Part shown: in pieces, positions 45,966-57,489 of the stretch
How the letters are laid out: each line of letters starts with the position of its first letter
Position numbering within the stretch: the stretch's first letter is position 1
Origin: Reticulitermes speratus
Lineage: Eukaryota > Arthropoda > Insecta > Blattodea > Rhinotermitidae
Direction of reading: 5' to 3'
Assembly (NCBI GenBank): GCA_021186555.1
Contig: JAJKFL010000013.1
Span: forward strand, 33,942,743-34,006,742
DNA: 64,000 nucleotides
Made by a program: the position numbers and the translations under genes
Notes under the pieces: generated by a model
The model's input: only the letters and a program-made list of their open reading frames with translations
Database searches by the model: none
What the model was told of the DNA's origin: nothing

Positions 45966-46072
45966 AACGCCATTAATACCAAAGCATGCCGTTGGACACA
46001 ATCCTGAGCCAGTTCTTTCCACCTCTAATCCTCACAACCTATTTCCCTAAGAACAGTTTTAATATTGTCTCC
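45966..46072 (-). pseudogene. LINE family 3-like C-terminal scrap, second copy
   Basis: The minus strand reads IKTVLREIGCED, stop, RWKELAQDCVQRHALVLM. Tandem arrangement with 45833-45940 suggests a local duplication or two insertions. Confidence 0.55.
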
Positions 46073-46419
46073 AAATGTATGTTTAATATCGTAGTGTATA
46101 TAGCATAAGAAAATAGCAAGTTATTTTAAAAAGGATTAAACACTTGTTAATGTATAATTTATTTTCAGTATTTTATTGTGATAATTTTGTCCGACAACAC
46201 AGTTATTAATTTCATGGTCAAATGTTCCCTTGAAAAGTCTATATTTACGTAAGCAGTCAAGACACTCTTGAATAAAGGGAATCAAAATTTTATTCCGAAT
46301 CCCTAAAGTGGAAATATGAACGCTTACGTGGAAAGATACTACTAAAGTGAATTTAAAGGACTAGGATGCATCTTCACAAAAAAGGACATGTCCAGAGCCA
46401 GATGAACCTGAGTTTATGT

Positions 46420-46588
46420 TCTTTGAGAAAAGTAACGCAATTTATTTAGCCAAAGAGGTAACAGTGTTTCAAAGGAGCCTGTTGCCTCCATCTTCAGCGT
46501 AGATGGAGGCAATGGAGGCAGCAGGTTACACCCTAATATTGTTGCATATCTACCAAAGTATACGGCATCATGCCATACAAGACAAGTA
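46420..46588. repeat. Dyad repeat, full length
   Basis: Left arm CTTTGAGAAAAGTAACGCAA, centre TTGCCTCCATCTTCAGCGTA facing GATGGAGGCAATGGAGGCAG, right arm TACCAAAGTATACGGCATCA. The central CTTCAG/GATGGAGG hairpin is clear. Confidence 0.68.
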
Positions 46589-46911
46589 ATCGTGTTATGG
46601 ATCGCCCGGAGAACCTCAATTCTCAGCGTAATTCAGGTTACACAATTGCACCCTCTTTCTTTAAGATATCCTTTAATATTATAAACCCACTAAATTTCAT
46701 TCTGGAGGTCACTGATTTGAATATGAAATGGGACATCGATTGCCATGACCGAGGTATGTAGTGGTTTTCCTCATTTCCTGTAGACAGATTCTGGGATTGT
46801 GCTTTAAATTAGGTCATGACCACTTCATAACATATCCTATAAAATTAATTATCTACTATTAGTGATACATAAGACTCTATGCATGATTTTTCATTAACTA
46901 CAAGACAAGTC
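46589..46911. other. No gene; weak LINE trace
   Basis: The minus strand around 46650-46690 reads NIKGYLKERG, like family 3, but too little to call. Confidence 0.4.
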
Positions 46912-47080
46912 ATGGCCGTGCAGTTGCTCAGATAATTAGTTGCCGTCCTCTCACCCCAGAAGCACGATTTCAAGCCAGGTCAGTCCATGCGGGATTTGTG
47001 GTGAAAAAAGAGGCACTGGAGAGATTTTCTCCGAGTAATTTGGGTTTCTGCTGTCATTTCCATTACACCAATGCTCCATA
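46912..47080 (+). repeat. SINE family B copy
   Basis: CATGGCCGTGCAGTTGCTCA head, B-box region CGATTTCAAGCCAGG, GTCAGTCCATGCGGGATTTG, CACTGGAGAGATTTTCTCCG and CATTACACCAATGCTCCAT. Confidence 0.7.
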
Positions 47081-47877
47081 TCCATTAATTTATCTATCTC
47101 CAACGCTATATAACCTTAGCAAATAACAGCGTCGTTAAATAATACTATCACCCTAAAGTAAATCACAAATTACGGTATCATAAGGAAAGTATGAATCTTC
47201 ATATTTCCGTGTCACACAGGCTTATTTGTTTTGTAGGGTTCCTTCTCAGCTGCTGTGTAGTGAGCTCTACTCACAGCTGCGTGTAGAGTTCCCATCCTAG
47301 ACCTCATCTTTCTGTGTTACGTAATTCTACGAAACAGCGGTCTTCTACCTTCATTTGTTTCTCTCACACCTGCTGCCTTGCTGGCGCCAGTATCGCCCGC
47401 TGCTCTAATTGCACGGGCGGATCATTTTTAAATTACTTTTGAAAATATAATAGAAAAGAAAAAAAGATCTACCATCCAAATTAAATTCTGTTGCTAGCAT
47501 GCTTGACGTGACCTGCAGAATCATTTTGAGGTCCCACATTAATACATGGTAAAGCCGCGGGCTCATAGCAAATGACATTAAATTACATGCAGACTGACCA
47601 AACGACTTAGTGACCTTAAGTGACCGACCGCTGTGAGACGTGTACGTTCTGACAGCTTGGTCATTGTGATTCTGGATTCCAAATTTTGCTCGGGTTTAAT
47701 CCGAGTTCTTGTCTTTCCTGTGTAGATACATGTCTAGTAATTGCCCACCTTTCCACCGCAGAAATACTAACGACTTCGTCAAATTATGATTAAAAACCAA
47801 CGTTCCATGAGCCTGCTGAACCTCCATCATCAGGGTCGCTGTCATCGGAGCAAGATTTTAGAATATCAGTACATTGA
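47081..47877. other. No gene; one dyad-repeat half
   Basis: CAACGTTCCATGAGCCTGCT then ACCTCCATCATCAGGGTC (47799-47838) resembles the central half of the dyad family. The rest is unremarkable. Confidence 0.45.
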
Positions 47878-48028
47878 TCCGCTTTGATAACTTTAAATCT
47901 TACATAATGTTCCAGGGAAACATACTGTCTGCATCTTTAGGGTAGAAAATATTTTTATGCCCTGAAAACAAATGTGCTACATTTCTCCGAAATTCTGGTA
48001 TCCAACAAATTACGCTGTGAAATTTTCC
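47878..48028. repeat. Dyad repeat, diverged
   Basis: Centre CTGCATCTTTAGGGT facing CCCTGAAAACAAATGTGCTA then TTTCTCCGAAATTC. Right arm GGTATCCAACAAATTACGCT. Confidence 0.55.
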
Positions 48029-48239
48029 ACACAGCTATGAGAATCTCAAACCAAACAATCCAACGAAGAACTAACTTATAAAGAAGTTAATAGTCACTCA
48101 GCCCTTCAAGAAATGTCCCGCCTCTTGTGGAAGCCATGTGTTCATTGTCGTGTTTACAGGAAATCTGAACAGTACTTCATTTTGAGCCAGATAAAGCCAG
48201 AAGTATCAGTTCTTCTGGTACGTGAAGCTGCGTTGCTGG

Positions 48240-48332
48240 ATATTTGGTTCCCGATGTTTCGAGACAACGTAGTGGTATCGAAAGGTCCGGAGCGAAATAC
48301 CTAGTGATGCAGTGTGACATCCCAAGAAACTT
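48240..48332 (+). repeat. Dyad repeat, 3' half
   Basis: Ends ACCTAGTGATGCAGTGTGAC then ATCCCAAGAA, the right arm. Upstream TTCCCGATGTTTCGAGAC suggests the other half. The frames 48113-48304 and 48244-48480 run through it. Confidence 0.5.
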
Positions 48333-48337
48333 CTACC

Positions 48338-48433
48338 TCATTCACTCAGCCGCGAATACTTGTACAAACGGACGGTTGAATCCAGTCTACTACCTCATAC
48401 CATATATCTCTGAGATATATTTTAATATTGCCT
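48338..48433 (-). pseudogene. LINE family 3-like scrap
   Basis: The minus strand reads NIKIYLRDIWYEVVDWIQPS, similar to IKMDLREVG..DWI of family 3. Too short for more. Confidence 0.5.
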
Positions 48434-48470
48434 TCTCACATCAAGCTTTCCCAAGTTTCATCTCCCATAA

Positions 48471-48783
48471 AATTGGTTGAGGCACTACGCTACAAGCCGG
48501 AAGGAGACCTTCCGGCTTGTAGCGCAGTGCCTCAACCAATTCCTGATGAAGTCATTGGAATTTTTCATTGACTTAATCCTTCCGGCCGCAATTTGGCCCT
48601 GAGGTCGACTCAGCCTGTAACAGAAATGAGTACCAGAAGTATTTTCTGGGGGGTAAAGGCGGTCGATGCGTAGGGTTGACAACATTACCACCTTCATGTT
48701 CCGATTGTCTGGAAATCTGGGAGCCTCAACCTCCTGGAACCCTAGGGGCCTGTCTAGGCCTGTATAGGGATAGCTTTACCTTC
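48471..48783 (+). repeat. SINE family A with inverted, palindromic head
   Basis: The tRNA-like head is replaced by a hairpin: arm 48471-48504 (AATTGGTTGAGGCACTACGC...) and arm 48508-48541, 34 bp each with one mismatch and a 3-bp spacer. The B box is missing. The normal body (GTCATTGGAATTTTTCATTG to GGGATAGCTTTACC) follows. Confidence 0.88.
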
Positions 48784-51213
48784 TCTTTACCAGATATGTT
48801 CATGCGTGCTACATGACCCGCCTGTCTCAACGTCCTTGATTTAAAAACCGTAATGATATTTGGTAAATAATACGTATTACGGAGATCATTACGTAACATC
48901 TGCATACTCTTCCTTGACCCTCTAAAGCAAAACGCTAACTATGTGTGTTCTTGCTGTAATAGTAAGAAACTGCACTTTGCCCACATAGTGTGCTAATATG
49001 TTAAGACTACGTGTGATTATTACAATAATAAGCGATTATTTCTTTATACAGCCGTAATCGATTCATACTTGTTCTTGTGATGCAAAACGGTTTCTTTAAT
49101 GTAGAAACTGAATTTCTTAACACTATTTAGTTTAACTTCAGCAGTTAATTATTTCTACCAAATCTCTGTTTTATCCCCATGAAATTACATAAATTGTCAT
49201 ACATATATTCCTTTTACCGCTTGAAATTTAACGAAAACACAAACCCAGGATTTTGAGCTCCTCCGAACATCTCTGCCCACTGCTTTGGTATATTTTGTGT
49301 CTCTCCCCAGCAGACAACTTGCAAATGTTATGCTTTTGTCTTGTTTCAGCTCCAGTCTCTGTTTGGAATCTCTGGAGGACACACACAATAATAATTAACG
49401 GTTCAACTTGATGTTCATTAATTCAGCCGTCTGACAGCTAGTAACGGCGCTATGCCTGCGTCTGTTTCTGTCTGTGTCTCTTTACTCCACTTCCGCACAA
49501 AGAACTTGACACCCACAAAAAGTTTCCAATTTCCTCCCTCGTTTACCTACTCCATTCTTTTCCTTCCTTCACACTTTTCTTTTTCTAACTCCTTAGTTTC
49601 TTCATTTATTCACTGCTATGTCTTGTTTTTTCAACATTTTTCTTAAGCTATCAAATTGGTAATTACTCTGTGCTTGGTAGAGGAGTAGGATTAACAATCA
49701 TTCTATTTATTCAGTTCTTCAGAAACTCAGAAGAGGATAGAGAAGATTAGCCTAGCAGATATATCTTTTATAAAATTCCTTTTTCTTTTTGACGCAATCG
49801 TAAAATTATTTAACACGGCAAGAAGTAAAGAGAAAGACCTTTTTTTCACTAATTGTAATTGAAGATTCATTAAAAGAACAATTGTTAGCTTATCAGGATT
49901 ATGTCACTGTCACAGCAGGTGTGCTATTGCAGCCTTTGCTAAAGTGGATAGGGCTTCATGAAGATGATTAACCAAATGTAATAAATTACTGCATGTCCGT
50001 TTATGCGTATATATGGCTAACCTTTGTTGTTCTGCTTTATATATAGGCCTATATATAAGTTATATATGCATGTATGTATGCTGCTGTCAACATTGTTTGA
50101 ATCTACTAGTTATGAAATTGACCAGAAGGGGAAAACACTGGAAATTATGCGGAAAATAATTCGTATAAATGAGTACTGCTTAGTGCATATGTTTATTATA
50201 TCAAGTATAATATATTAGAAATTGTACGTATTTTTTCCAGAGATTTTGAAGTTATTTAAGTTAGTGTTTTTGAAAAGTTTGTTTTTAAAGATTTTCTGTT
50301 TAAAATTCAAAACTATTTAAACTAGTAAATTAATTATAAAAGATTACATTAAGTTAAAAGAATACAACGCAGTGGAACATGTACTGGCAACTATGTCTTA
50401 AAATTTCAAAATTGTATTTAAGACATCTTTAAGTTAGGGACCTATAACTTTTGCTCTTCATTGTAAGGAAGTCTCAGATTAAAAGCATTTTTACACATTT
50501 CTCATCTCCGATGCGCGCTACACTCATGTCTGTTGCATTCTTCTTCATTTCTTCGTCCTAATAATATTTGGTCAACTTTACAAATAATGAAGTTCCTCAA
50601 TTTGCAATTTTCTGTATCCTCCGTCTAGTTTCTTCCCTTTAGATCGAAATATCTTTACCTATTCTTTATGTAAATCGATTTATTTTTAGGTTAGTTTAAC
50701 TCCTTTGTCTTATGAAGCACTAAGTTAATGTATAATATTTAGAAAGCCAGGCACTTTATCAGAGAAAACACATCGAGCCTCAATTACAAATATCAACTGG
50801 TTATTGCTATTATAAAATCATCTCTGGCTATTGTGAAAATTATACGAAACGCAAGTACACTGTATGAGCACGTTGAAAAGTTTCTGAATTCCTAACCACA
50901 GAAAACACACTGCTACTCAATTAACGAGATTAAATATTTATAGCTGTCGGAAGGTATTCGCTGTTTATTCCGAGGCATATGAGAAAAATATGAACACAGT
51001 TTTGTGCCTGAAAGGGTTAACATTAACGCACTTCATTCTGCCCACAAGGGCATGTGTGTGCCCCGTACGCCTCTCATGATAAACTGCGAATATTTCCCTA
51101 TACAACATTAATCAGGCTTTAAAATGGTGAATGTGAGTGTTTATTGTGACTTGGGAATTGGATTTCTACACATTGTCTAGATTAATATCGAAACTCAGGA
51201 CGCCGTATCATGT
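48784..51213. other. No gene; pyrimidine-rich stretch
   Basis: C+T-rich from about 49500 to 49640, AT-rich from 49980 to 50460. No coding or RNA feature was recognised in this 2.4 kb. Confidence 0.5.
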
Positions 51214-51335
51214 CCTAGGCAGTTAGTCGCCGACACTGCTGAGGCACGCTTTAGATCCTAGTCCAGTCTGTGTGGGATTTGTGGTAAAAACAATGTGGCA
51301 TATAGACACGCTTCTCTCCGAGTACTTCGACCTTC
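51214..51335 (+). repeat. SINE family B copy
   Basis: CTAGGCAGTTAGTCGCCGAC, decayed B box (TTTAGATCCTAG), GTCCAGTCTGTGTGGGATTT, GTGGTAAAAACAATGTGGCA, ACGCTTCTCTCCGAGTACTT. Confidence 0.72.
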
Positions 51336-51353
51336 TGTAGTAAGTTATAGGGA

Positions 51354-51750
51354 GCCGGGGTAGCGTAGTTGGTATAGCAACTAGGCTACGGGCTGGACAG
51401 ATCAGGGTTCGATTCCTGGTAGGGGAAAGAGATTGTTCAGGCTTCCGCCGCAATGAAGATGAGATCCGCGCTCCTCTGGGATATTACGCACATAGAGTGG
51501 TAATTCTGTGCCGACGTTTCGGGAAAACCTATCGGTCCCATCTTAAAGGGTCAAGAAGTCCACGCTGGGGTCGACACAGCTACTTATTCAACGGATACCG
51601 GGGTTTTTTCCCGGGTCTGAGGGGCCGGGGCGTTAAGTTAACCACTCATTTTCATCTAGTACCGAGGCTAAGGATGAGTGCAGCTATACCTATACTTTCC
51701 CCATATGCCTTCGTGGGGTCGACTGGGAAGATTTCACCTTCACCTTCACA
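51354..51750 (+). repeat. SINE family C copy interrupted by a dyad repeat
   Basis: Head GAGCCGGGGTAGCGTAGTTG and an intact B box GGTTCGATTCC (51406-51416), then GGGGAAAGAGATTGTTC. After an insertion the body resumes near 51558 (GTCCACGCTGGGGTCGACAC) and runs to TTTCACCTTCACC. The best-preserved Pol III boxes of this family in the window. Confidence 0.8.
51472..51557 (-). repeat. Dyad repeat, half copy inside SINE C
   Basis: Plus strand TCTGGGATATTACGCACATA, GGTAATTCTGTGCC, ACGTTTCGGG, CCCATCTTAAAGGGTC. The minus strand gives CTTTAAGA-T-GGGA.../TCCC-GAAAC-GTC, a hammerhead-like core with one extra base in the box. Confidence 0.65.
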
Positions 51751-52795
51751 AATAAGTTATCATTTAACTATTGTTCCATATTCATTTTCGTCTTCGCGCT
51801 ACCCTTCTGGGAAACATTTTGCAAGCCTCAGGTGCTTAAGCAAGTACTTAGAATTCACTGTGAACTTAGTGGTTCATATGGTTAATATATATTGACGCAA
51901 TGAGTCCCATTGTCGCTTCGTGACCTTGCCGCTCTGCAGGACCCTTAAGCCTAGTCCCAGGTGTGAAGTAAACAGAGGCTGTTGCTAGAATCTTGTGAAG
52001 ACGAAGTTGTTAGCTAGAGGGCTCTGCTGTGGTGCAACTTCATTTACAATTTCCTACCACGCAGTTCGAAATCACTCCTTGAAAACGTTTCCAAATAATT
52101 AAACACAGTGTTTGAAGACGAGTTCCCTCGCTAAGCCATTATGCATAATGAAATGTCTCTTGTTTTCTGTTTTGTAAAATTTACGTGTTATGTTTTGAAG
52201 TTTTCAGTTTTGCCTGCAGATGGTGACACAACAGTTCAATAGCGAATTCAGACAAAATAATGTCACGTTTTGTTTCAGCTGCTTTGAAACTCATATTGTA
52301 AATAGGAAAGAATGACGGTGTTCGTAGAATCTGGTCCGCAGCCCACAGGATTTCATGAAGCCGTAGAGAAATATACAAAACAAGTCGAATGACTATGCAT
52401 AAGCAGATATCCTACGAGAAGGCATTTTTCTTGTAATTATATTTGCATACAACTACAATTAGTTATTACATAAAAGAGATTTTGCCTAAGCTACAAATAT
52501 AATGTATTTATGTGACTTGTTTCTTAGTGAATAAATAAAAAATGAAGCTTTGACTCTGGATCCAGGTACTGGCTATATTAAACCCAGCCTTTCATAGTTT
52601 AACCAATTTTCTGTAATCTCTTGAGGTGGGGTGAGACACTAAATTTATGGAACTGCGATTTCTGTTGCTGCCATTGGCCATCCCCCTTAGTATACATAAA
52701 TTAATATGAAGAGTACATTAATAATAATTTATATGAGAAAATTTACCATAATGTACCATTATTGTAGAATTGTAATTTGTGTAATTCACAATTCA
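51751..52795. other. No recognisable feature
   Basis: Nothing coding or structured recognised. Confidence 0.5.
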
Positions 52796-52842
52796 AGTCC
52801 CTGATGATGATCCAAATATAGGGAGTCGAAACATGTCGGACT
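52796..52842 (+). ncRNA. Hammerhead ribozyme candidate with canonical core
   Basis: Stem I AGTCC 52796-52800 with GGACT 52838-52842 (5 bp). Core CTGATGA 52801-52807 canonical. Extra T 52808. Stem II GATCC 52809-52813 with GGAGTC (one bulge and one wobble). GAAAC 52828-52832, AT, GTC 52835-52837, with cleavage predicted after C52837. Every core position is consensus; stem II is the weak point. Confidence 0.7.
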
Positions 52843-53058
52843 AGTTGTAGCGTATAATGTATTGTGTAATAAAGAATAGTGGGTGTGCGTTTGTTGGTTG
52901 GAGAGATGTGTGATGGTTCTGTGAAGTAGTTAGTGTTGGTGAAGCCGGTCCCTTGTTACCTTATTTTATATATGAGGAACGGTTTTTATTTAAAAAACCA
53001 CGTAATTATTCTAAGTAACAGGTTCTGATTATCAGACAATTCCGCATTACTAAACGAG

Positions 53059-53355
53059 GTGCCGTTACATGACATTAAAGTCGGAGTAATATGTGCTGAC
53101 GGCTCAACAAAAATAATCGGAACCATCTTCTTTTGGGACAAAATTAATTTAGCAAGGTATATTGAACAAATTCAGCCACCATTGTTTGGAAATTGGAAGG
53201 TGAGGGCAAAGAATACGAGATTCTGCAGCAAGACTGCGCAACTGCTGATACTGCCAATAAATCAAGGCCTCCGTACGTAACATTTTTGCGGACCGAATAC
53301 GTCGTCGACCATTGTAGCCTGCTCGTTCACCCGATTTTACGCCATCTGTGACGAA
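53059..53355 (+). pseudogene. DDE transposase relic (Tc1/mariner superfamily)
   Basis: Frame one reads LHDIKVGVICADGSTKIIGT then IFFWDKINLARYIEQIQ, the stretch between the first and second catalytic Asp in such transposases. After a frame change come LQQDCATADTANKS (second Asp) and, in another frame, NIFADRIRRRPL, stop, PARSPDFTP (third-Asp region). No TIRs were found. Heavily mutated, no function. Confidence 0.7.
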
Positions 53356-54110
53356 GTTTGAAAGCTGACGGATGTTTCCACACTCAGAAGACGAATTTAA
53401 AAATTTTCAGGCACGCAAAATCCAAAACGTTTTTAGTAATTAATAATAATGTATTTTAATAATTTATTTACCAGTTGGCATGCATGTCTGAGAAATGAAA
53501 AACTATTTCAAGCACGTTATTTAACATGGGGTACGTTACGTTCTATAATACTAGTTAATATAGATTCAGTGAGCAGGTTTCGCTTTAATGTAGACACCTG
53601 CTTAAGTACATAGAACGGAAAGAATGTTGTCCACGGTTTTGCAACAAAGTTTAAGGGGTGTATATAAAATTACCACTTTAAAAAGCAAAGTTTCCTTTAA
53701 TTATTAACACTTATTCAGCCGGGAGGGTAATTCCCAGCCCTTGTGGGACCAGAAATTTTATCCTCATTACAAAATCCGATAACCGAAATCCCGTTGGTTG
53801 TGGTTGGTGGGGCTGTCGTAGTAGGCTGTATTTTGTCTCGGAATTTGCCCCGTGAATACTGACTAAAATTTCGCGAATATCTGGATATTCTTTGGTGCTT
53901 TGAAGAAAAGAAAAAAAGTGAAATTTGAAGCGTGAGACAAGGACGGCCGAATTCTGATTTTCTGTTTAATCGCAAATTGCATAATTTGGAAAGACGACTT
54001 GGTGGCAAGCACAAATATTGGTTTAACGTGACGAATTTCAAATCGGGAAGGCTACATGAGAAGCATGTAATACCAACTTGTAACCTGCTGACCACTCAGT
54101 AAGTGCAAAC
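53356..54110. other. No recognisable feature
   Basis: The minus-strand frame 53715-54095 (126 codons) was read and matches nothing I know. Unsupported. Confidence 0.5.
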
Positions 54111-54111
54111 T

Positions 54112-54145
54112 GACTGACTGACTGACTGAATGAATGAATGAATGA
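54112..54145. repeat. (GACT)n then (GAAT)n microsatellite
   Basis: About four GACT units followed by about four GAAT units. Confidence 0.88.
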
Positions 54146-54410
54146 AGAGAGAGAAGTAGTACGGAATGTGGTGGAAAACACTACGTTTGTTACTGAGGGA
54201 GTGTAGAAAACACAAAACGTACGGTTCTGAAGTTCCCTGGCAGTGTCCGCTTGTTCTTTTGGTAAAGATAGGATGGAGACAAACTACTGTTTTTTTTTGT
54301 GATGAAGGGCCCAGCAGCAGAAGCTGCGGACGCACCGCATCCTTAAGTCTTCTTGTGCAACCCTGTGATGAAGATGAAAGATGGTCAGTTTTTTTCATTT
54401 TTCCAAGTAA

Positions 54411-54578
54411 AGCAGCACCGGTGGAATGAAATTGACACGGGAAAACCGAAGCACTCAGGGAAAACCCTGTCCCAGTGCCACTTTGTCCACCACAAATCCC
54501 ACATGGACTGACCCGAGATCGAACCCGGGCCTCCGTGACGGGAGGCCGGCGACTAACCGCCTGAGCCATGGCACGGCC
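54411..54578 (-). repeat. SINE family B, reference copy
   Basis: Minus strand: GCCGTGCCATGGCTCAGGCG (A-box region), GGTTCGATCTCGGG (B box), GTCAGTCCATGTGGGATTTG, GGACAAAGTGGCACTGGGAC, GGGTTTTCCCTGAGTGCTTC and CGTGTCAATTTCATTCCACC. The 157-codon minus frame starting at 54569 is a translation of this SINE, not a protein gene. Confidence 0.85.
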
Positions 54579-55679
54579 AACTAAAGTGTTGGGAGCGAAG
54601 AAGGTACATTTATGAGAACTGGATTATTTGAATATGCACTAAGGAAAGAGGTAGATTATTTGGGGTGAATTTTGAATTCTGTTGATTTTTTAAATTGAAT
54701 TTTTATAACGTTGATATAGCTACGTTGGGCAGAAGTTTTGAAGTTAGTATTGGGAGAGTGCATGAGAAGCATTTAGTGAGACATTTAATTTGTTTTCCAG
54801 CACTGCATTTACATTATAACTGGGGAAAACGCGGAAACCCGATCGAAATAACCACTAATTAATCAGAATCAAGTTAATGCTCAGATAATTAGTTCCTACC
54901 TCACAGAAAAACACGGTCTCCATTGTAAGTGCAAACCGGTTATTATTATACAGGAAGTAATCGGTATTTATTGTGAGAATCACATAAGGAAATTTCCTGC
55001 TTATATTTAAAATGCAGTGTTTTACGTGTTTCCAAGTTCAGGTAACAAAGTAAGGCAAAGTTCGGTATGAAACGGAACTTAAATCACGTACGTGGACTTA
55101 ACAAAGAATTGAACTCGGGGTGGTTTAGAAAGAAAAACCAAGAGAAACAGCGATTGGGTACTTTATCTGAAATCTAGATACACTCTTGGAAGAGGGGAGT
55201 GGGAGGGACAGTCTCTCGAGTTGGGACGATTTATAATGGGACTGTCCGTAGCAGAAAGTCCTCGAGAGCGGCGGATTACACTCGTCCTGCCGGCGATTAA
55301 CAGCTGAGGGTCCAAACCTGCTTCACGTCCACGACCAGTTCTGTGCGCTGCTGTGAACTAAGCTTCTTACGACGTTCCAGATAGTATCACGCAAGACTCT
55401 TCTTGTCCACAATGTGGTTACAAATGCGTATTGCTCTTTACTGGGGCGACGAAAGGACCGAAGCGTACATCTGACTACTCATCTCCATTTACTTCAAGGT
55501 TAATCAGCTGATTTTCACCTTTATGTCCTCAACGTCTTTCCGTGATGTCATTCTTGTTTGTTTTCGTTTATTTAAAGATACTTTTTGAACTAAATGCTTT
55601 CAGGAACGTTGGCTCTAACGATGCAGAAATTATGAACTGAACTTTGAGGTTCGCACTGTGGTGAGTGTCGAGATCACAG
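54579..55679. other. No recognisable feature
   Basis: Nothing recognised. Confidence 0.5.
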
Positions 55680-55805
55680 TCTTCTGGGAGTGACACCCAT
55701 TTGGGAGTAAGAAGGAAATTCGTCTTTTATGAATATGGATACAGGAAATTTCTCCGAAACCTTCGTACCTTGGTACCAAACCACGCGGCATCGCCTTCAA
55801 AAAGG
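55680..55805. repeat. Dyad repeat, full length
   Basis: Left arm TCTTCTGGGAGTGACACCCA. CTCCGAAACCTTCGTACC lies near 55752, and the right arm is ACCAAACCACGCGGCATCGC. Confidence 0.65.
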
Positions 55806-57437
55806 TCGTACTCGTTATGTTGATGGCGTATTTCATTCTGTCTCTTTGTTGTTTTTGTATATTCCAAGTTGAGGAAATGAAATTTTTAAGTGTCGAGATG
55901 TATATCATATTGGAAAATTAAAACGAAATTTGTTCTATATGCGAGAAACTACATACTCGCATTTAGTCAGTCTGTAAATGAAATTAAAGAAGAGTACAGA
56001 GAAATACGGTCATTGGAGTTGAATTGAATTGACAGTGACTCAATGCCAGAACTTTCTGTTTGTGTGTCTGTGTGTGTGTATGTATGTGGGGGGGGGGGGA
56101 GAATCATTTAGACGATAGCTGCAAAGTATGACACGGAAGAAAGACAAAACACAGGATTCCACTTTCTGTTAGAAAAACTGTGTTGCCTTGGTTCAGTATT
56201 AGTACACCTTTTATCGTTCACATGTTGACAGGCAGTCAGACATGCTTTTCCCTTACCTTTGTGAACGTCAGTTAAATCAATAAATACATCAGAATTTTCA
56301 ACCGAATTGTGTAGCAGTTAGCAATAAAAATGTGTCCTAATTATGTCAACGAAATCGATATTGGTGTGCTATTACTAGCATAGAATTTGCATGGAAAGAG
56401 GATTATTAGTCAGGATAGCTGGGATAAAAGTCAGGAAACGAATCTGGGACCTCCATAATAAGAAGCAGATATGCTAGTTCCTTAGTAGTGACGTTCGTTA
56501 TAGGTGCTTGAACGTTCTAAACTTTGACTCAGCTTATTTTGATAACAGATTGCTGTTAACTGAACAGATGCGGTTTTACACACCTGGTTGTGTGTATCAC
56601 TGTGTGTTCAGTGTGTTGACCTCCTGTGTTTGGTTTCTATTTTACCTGTGGGTGTATGACAGTGTTCATTGATACAGACAGCAGCGCCGCGTGATTTGTT
56701 CCTTCAACCACTTCTCCGTTCGCAAGGGGAAAGGACGAAGGTAATTGAATGTGTCTAAATGAAATTGTGAAAAAGCTCTTCCATTGACACCAGGTGTCCT
56801 CCTCATGCCAGCCTTTAAATTGTGTGAGGGTGTTACAGCAAAATTCGATTATTTGTGCACAAATACACCCCTTTTGCTCTCTCTTTTCATTTGTGGGCGT
56901 GAGGGAGAGACGAAATTAAAGCCGCTTGGTGTGAATCAGTTTACTCGCAGTTTTATTGTGGTTCGTCAATGGAACCGTCGCTGTGGGTTTAACCGCTGAT
57001 CTTCTCCATACTGAATTTTGACGAACCATTTGAAGACAAGCTACCGGTTTTTTCAGGGGTGGGCAGATATGTGGCATGGAGAATTAAAATGAGAAACTTT
57101 TATAAACAACCAGTGTTTCTGACCATGATATAATACATTTAGGATTACTGGCATCTCGACCTTGTCCTTCCTTTCCTATTCAAAAAGAACACAGCGTTTT
57201 TGAACTTGAATTTTTTTCTGTCCTCAGCTGAAAGTGTGGGGTGTCATCTACTGTTTGGGTTCGACAGGAGTTATTCCACATCGCTGGAGGTCTAGTTATC
57301 TTCTGCTGACAAAACCCGATACTAGATGCAGTTGATTTGTGAAGTAGAACTAATTAGGCTTTTTTAGTCCGCAGTTGTAGAACTACTTAAGATATTACAA
57401 CTTATATACACATTTGAGTTTCTCACGGCGTTGACTA
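55806..57437. other. No gene; (GT)n and poly(G)
   Basis: GT-rich run at 56060-56089 followed by a run of about 10 G ending at 56099. The frame 56784-56999 is unsupported. Confidence 0.55.
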
Positions 57438-57471
57438 TGCAGATTTGCTAGACGGCATCATATCCTAGAAG
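57438..57471 (+). repeat. Dyad repeat arm fragment
   Basis: TTTGCTAGACGGCATCATAT then CCTAGAAGAC, the right arm alone, just upstream of a pyrimidine tract. Confidence 0.5.
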
Positions 57472-57489
57472 ACAGCAATTTTAATTTCC

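Noticed and set aside
51354..51440. tRNA gene
   Set aside because: Good A and B boxes, but the sequence continues into the SINE C body and the acceptor stem does not close.
54096..54569. 157-codon minus-strand frame
   Set aside because: Its first third is a translation of SINE B. The rest has no protein likeness.
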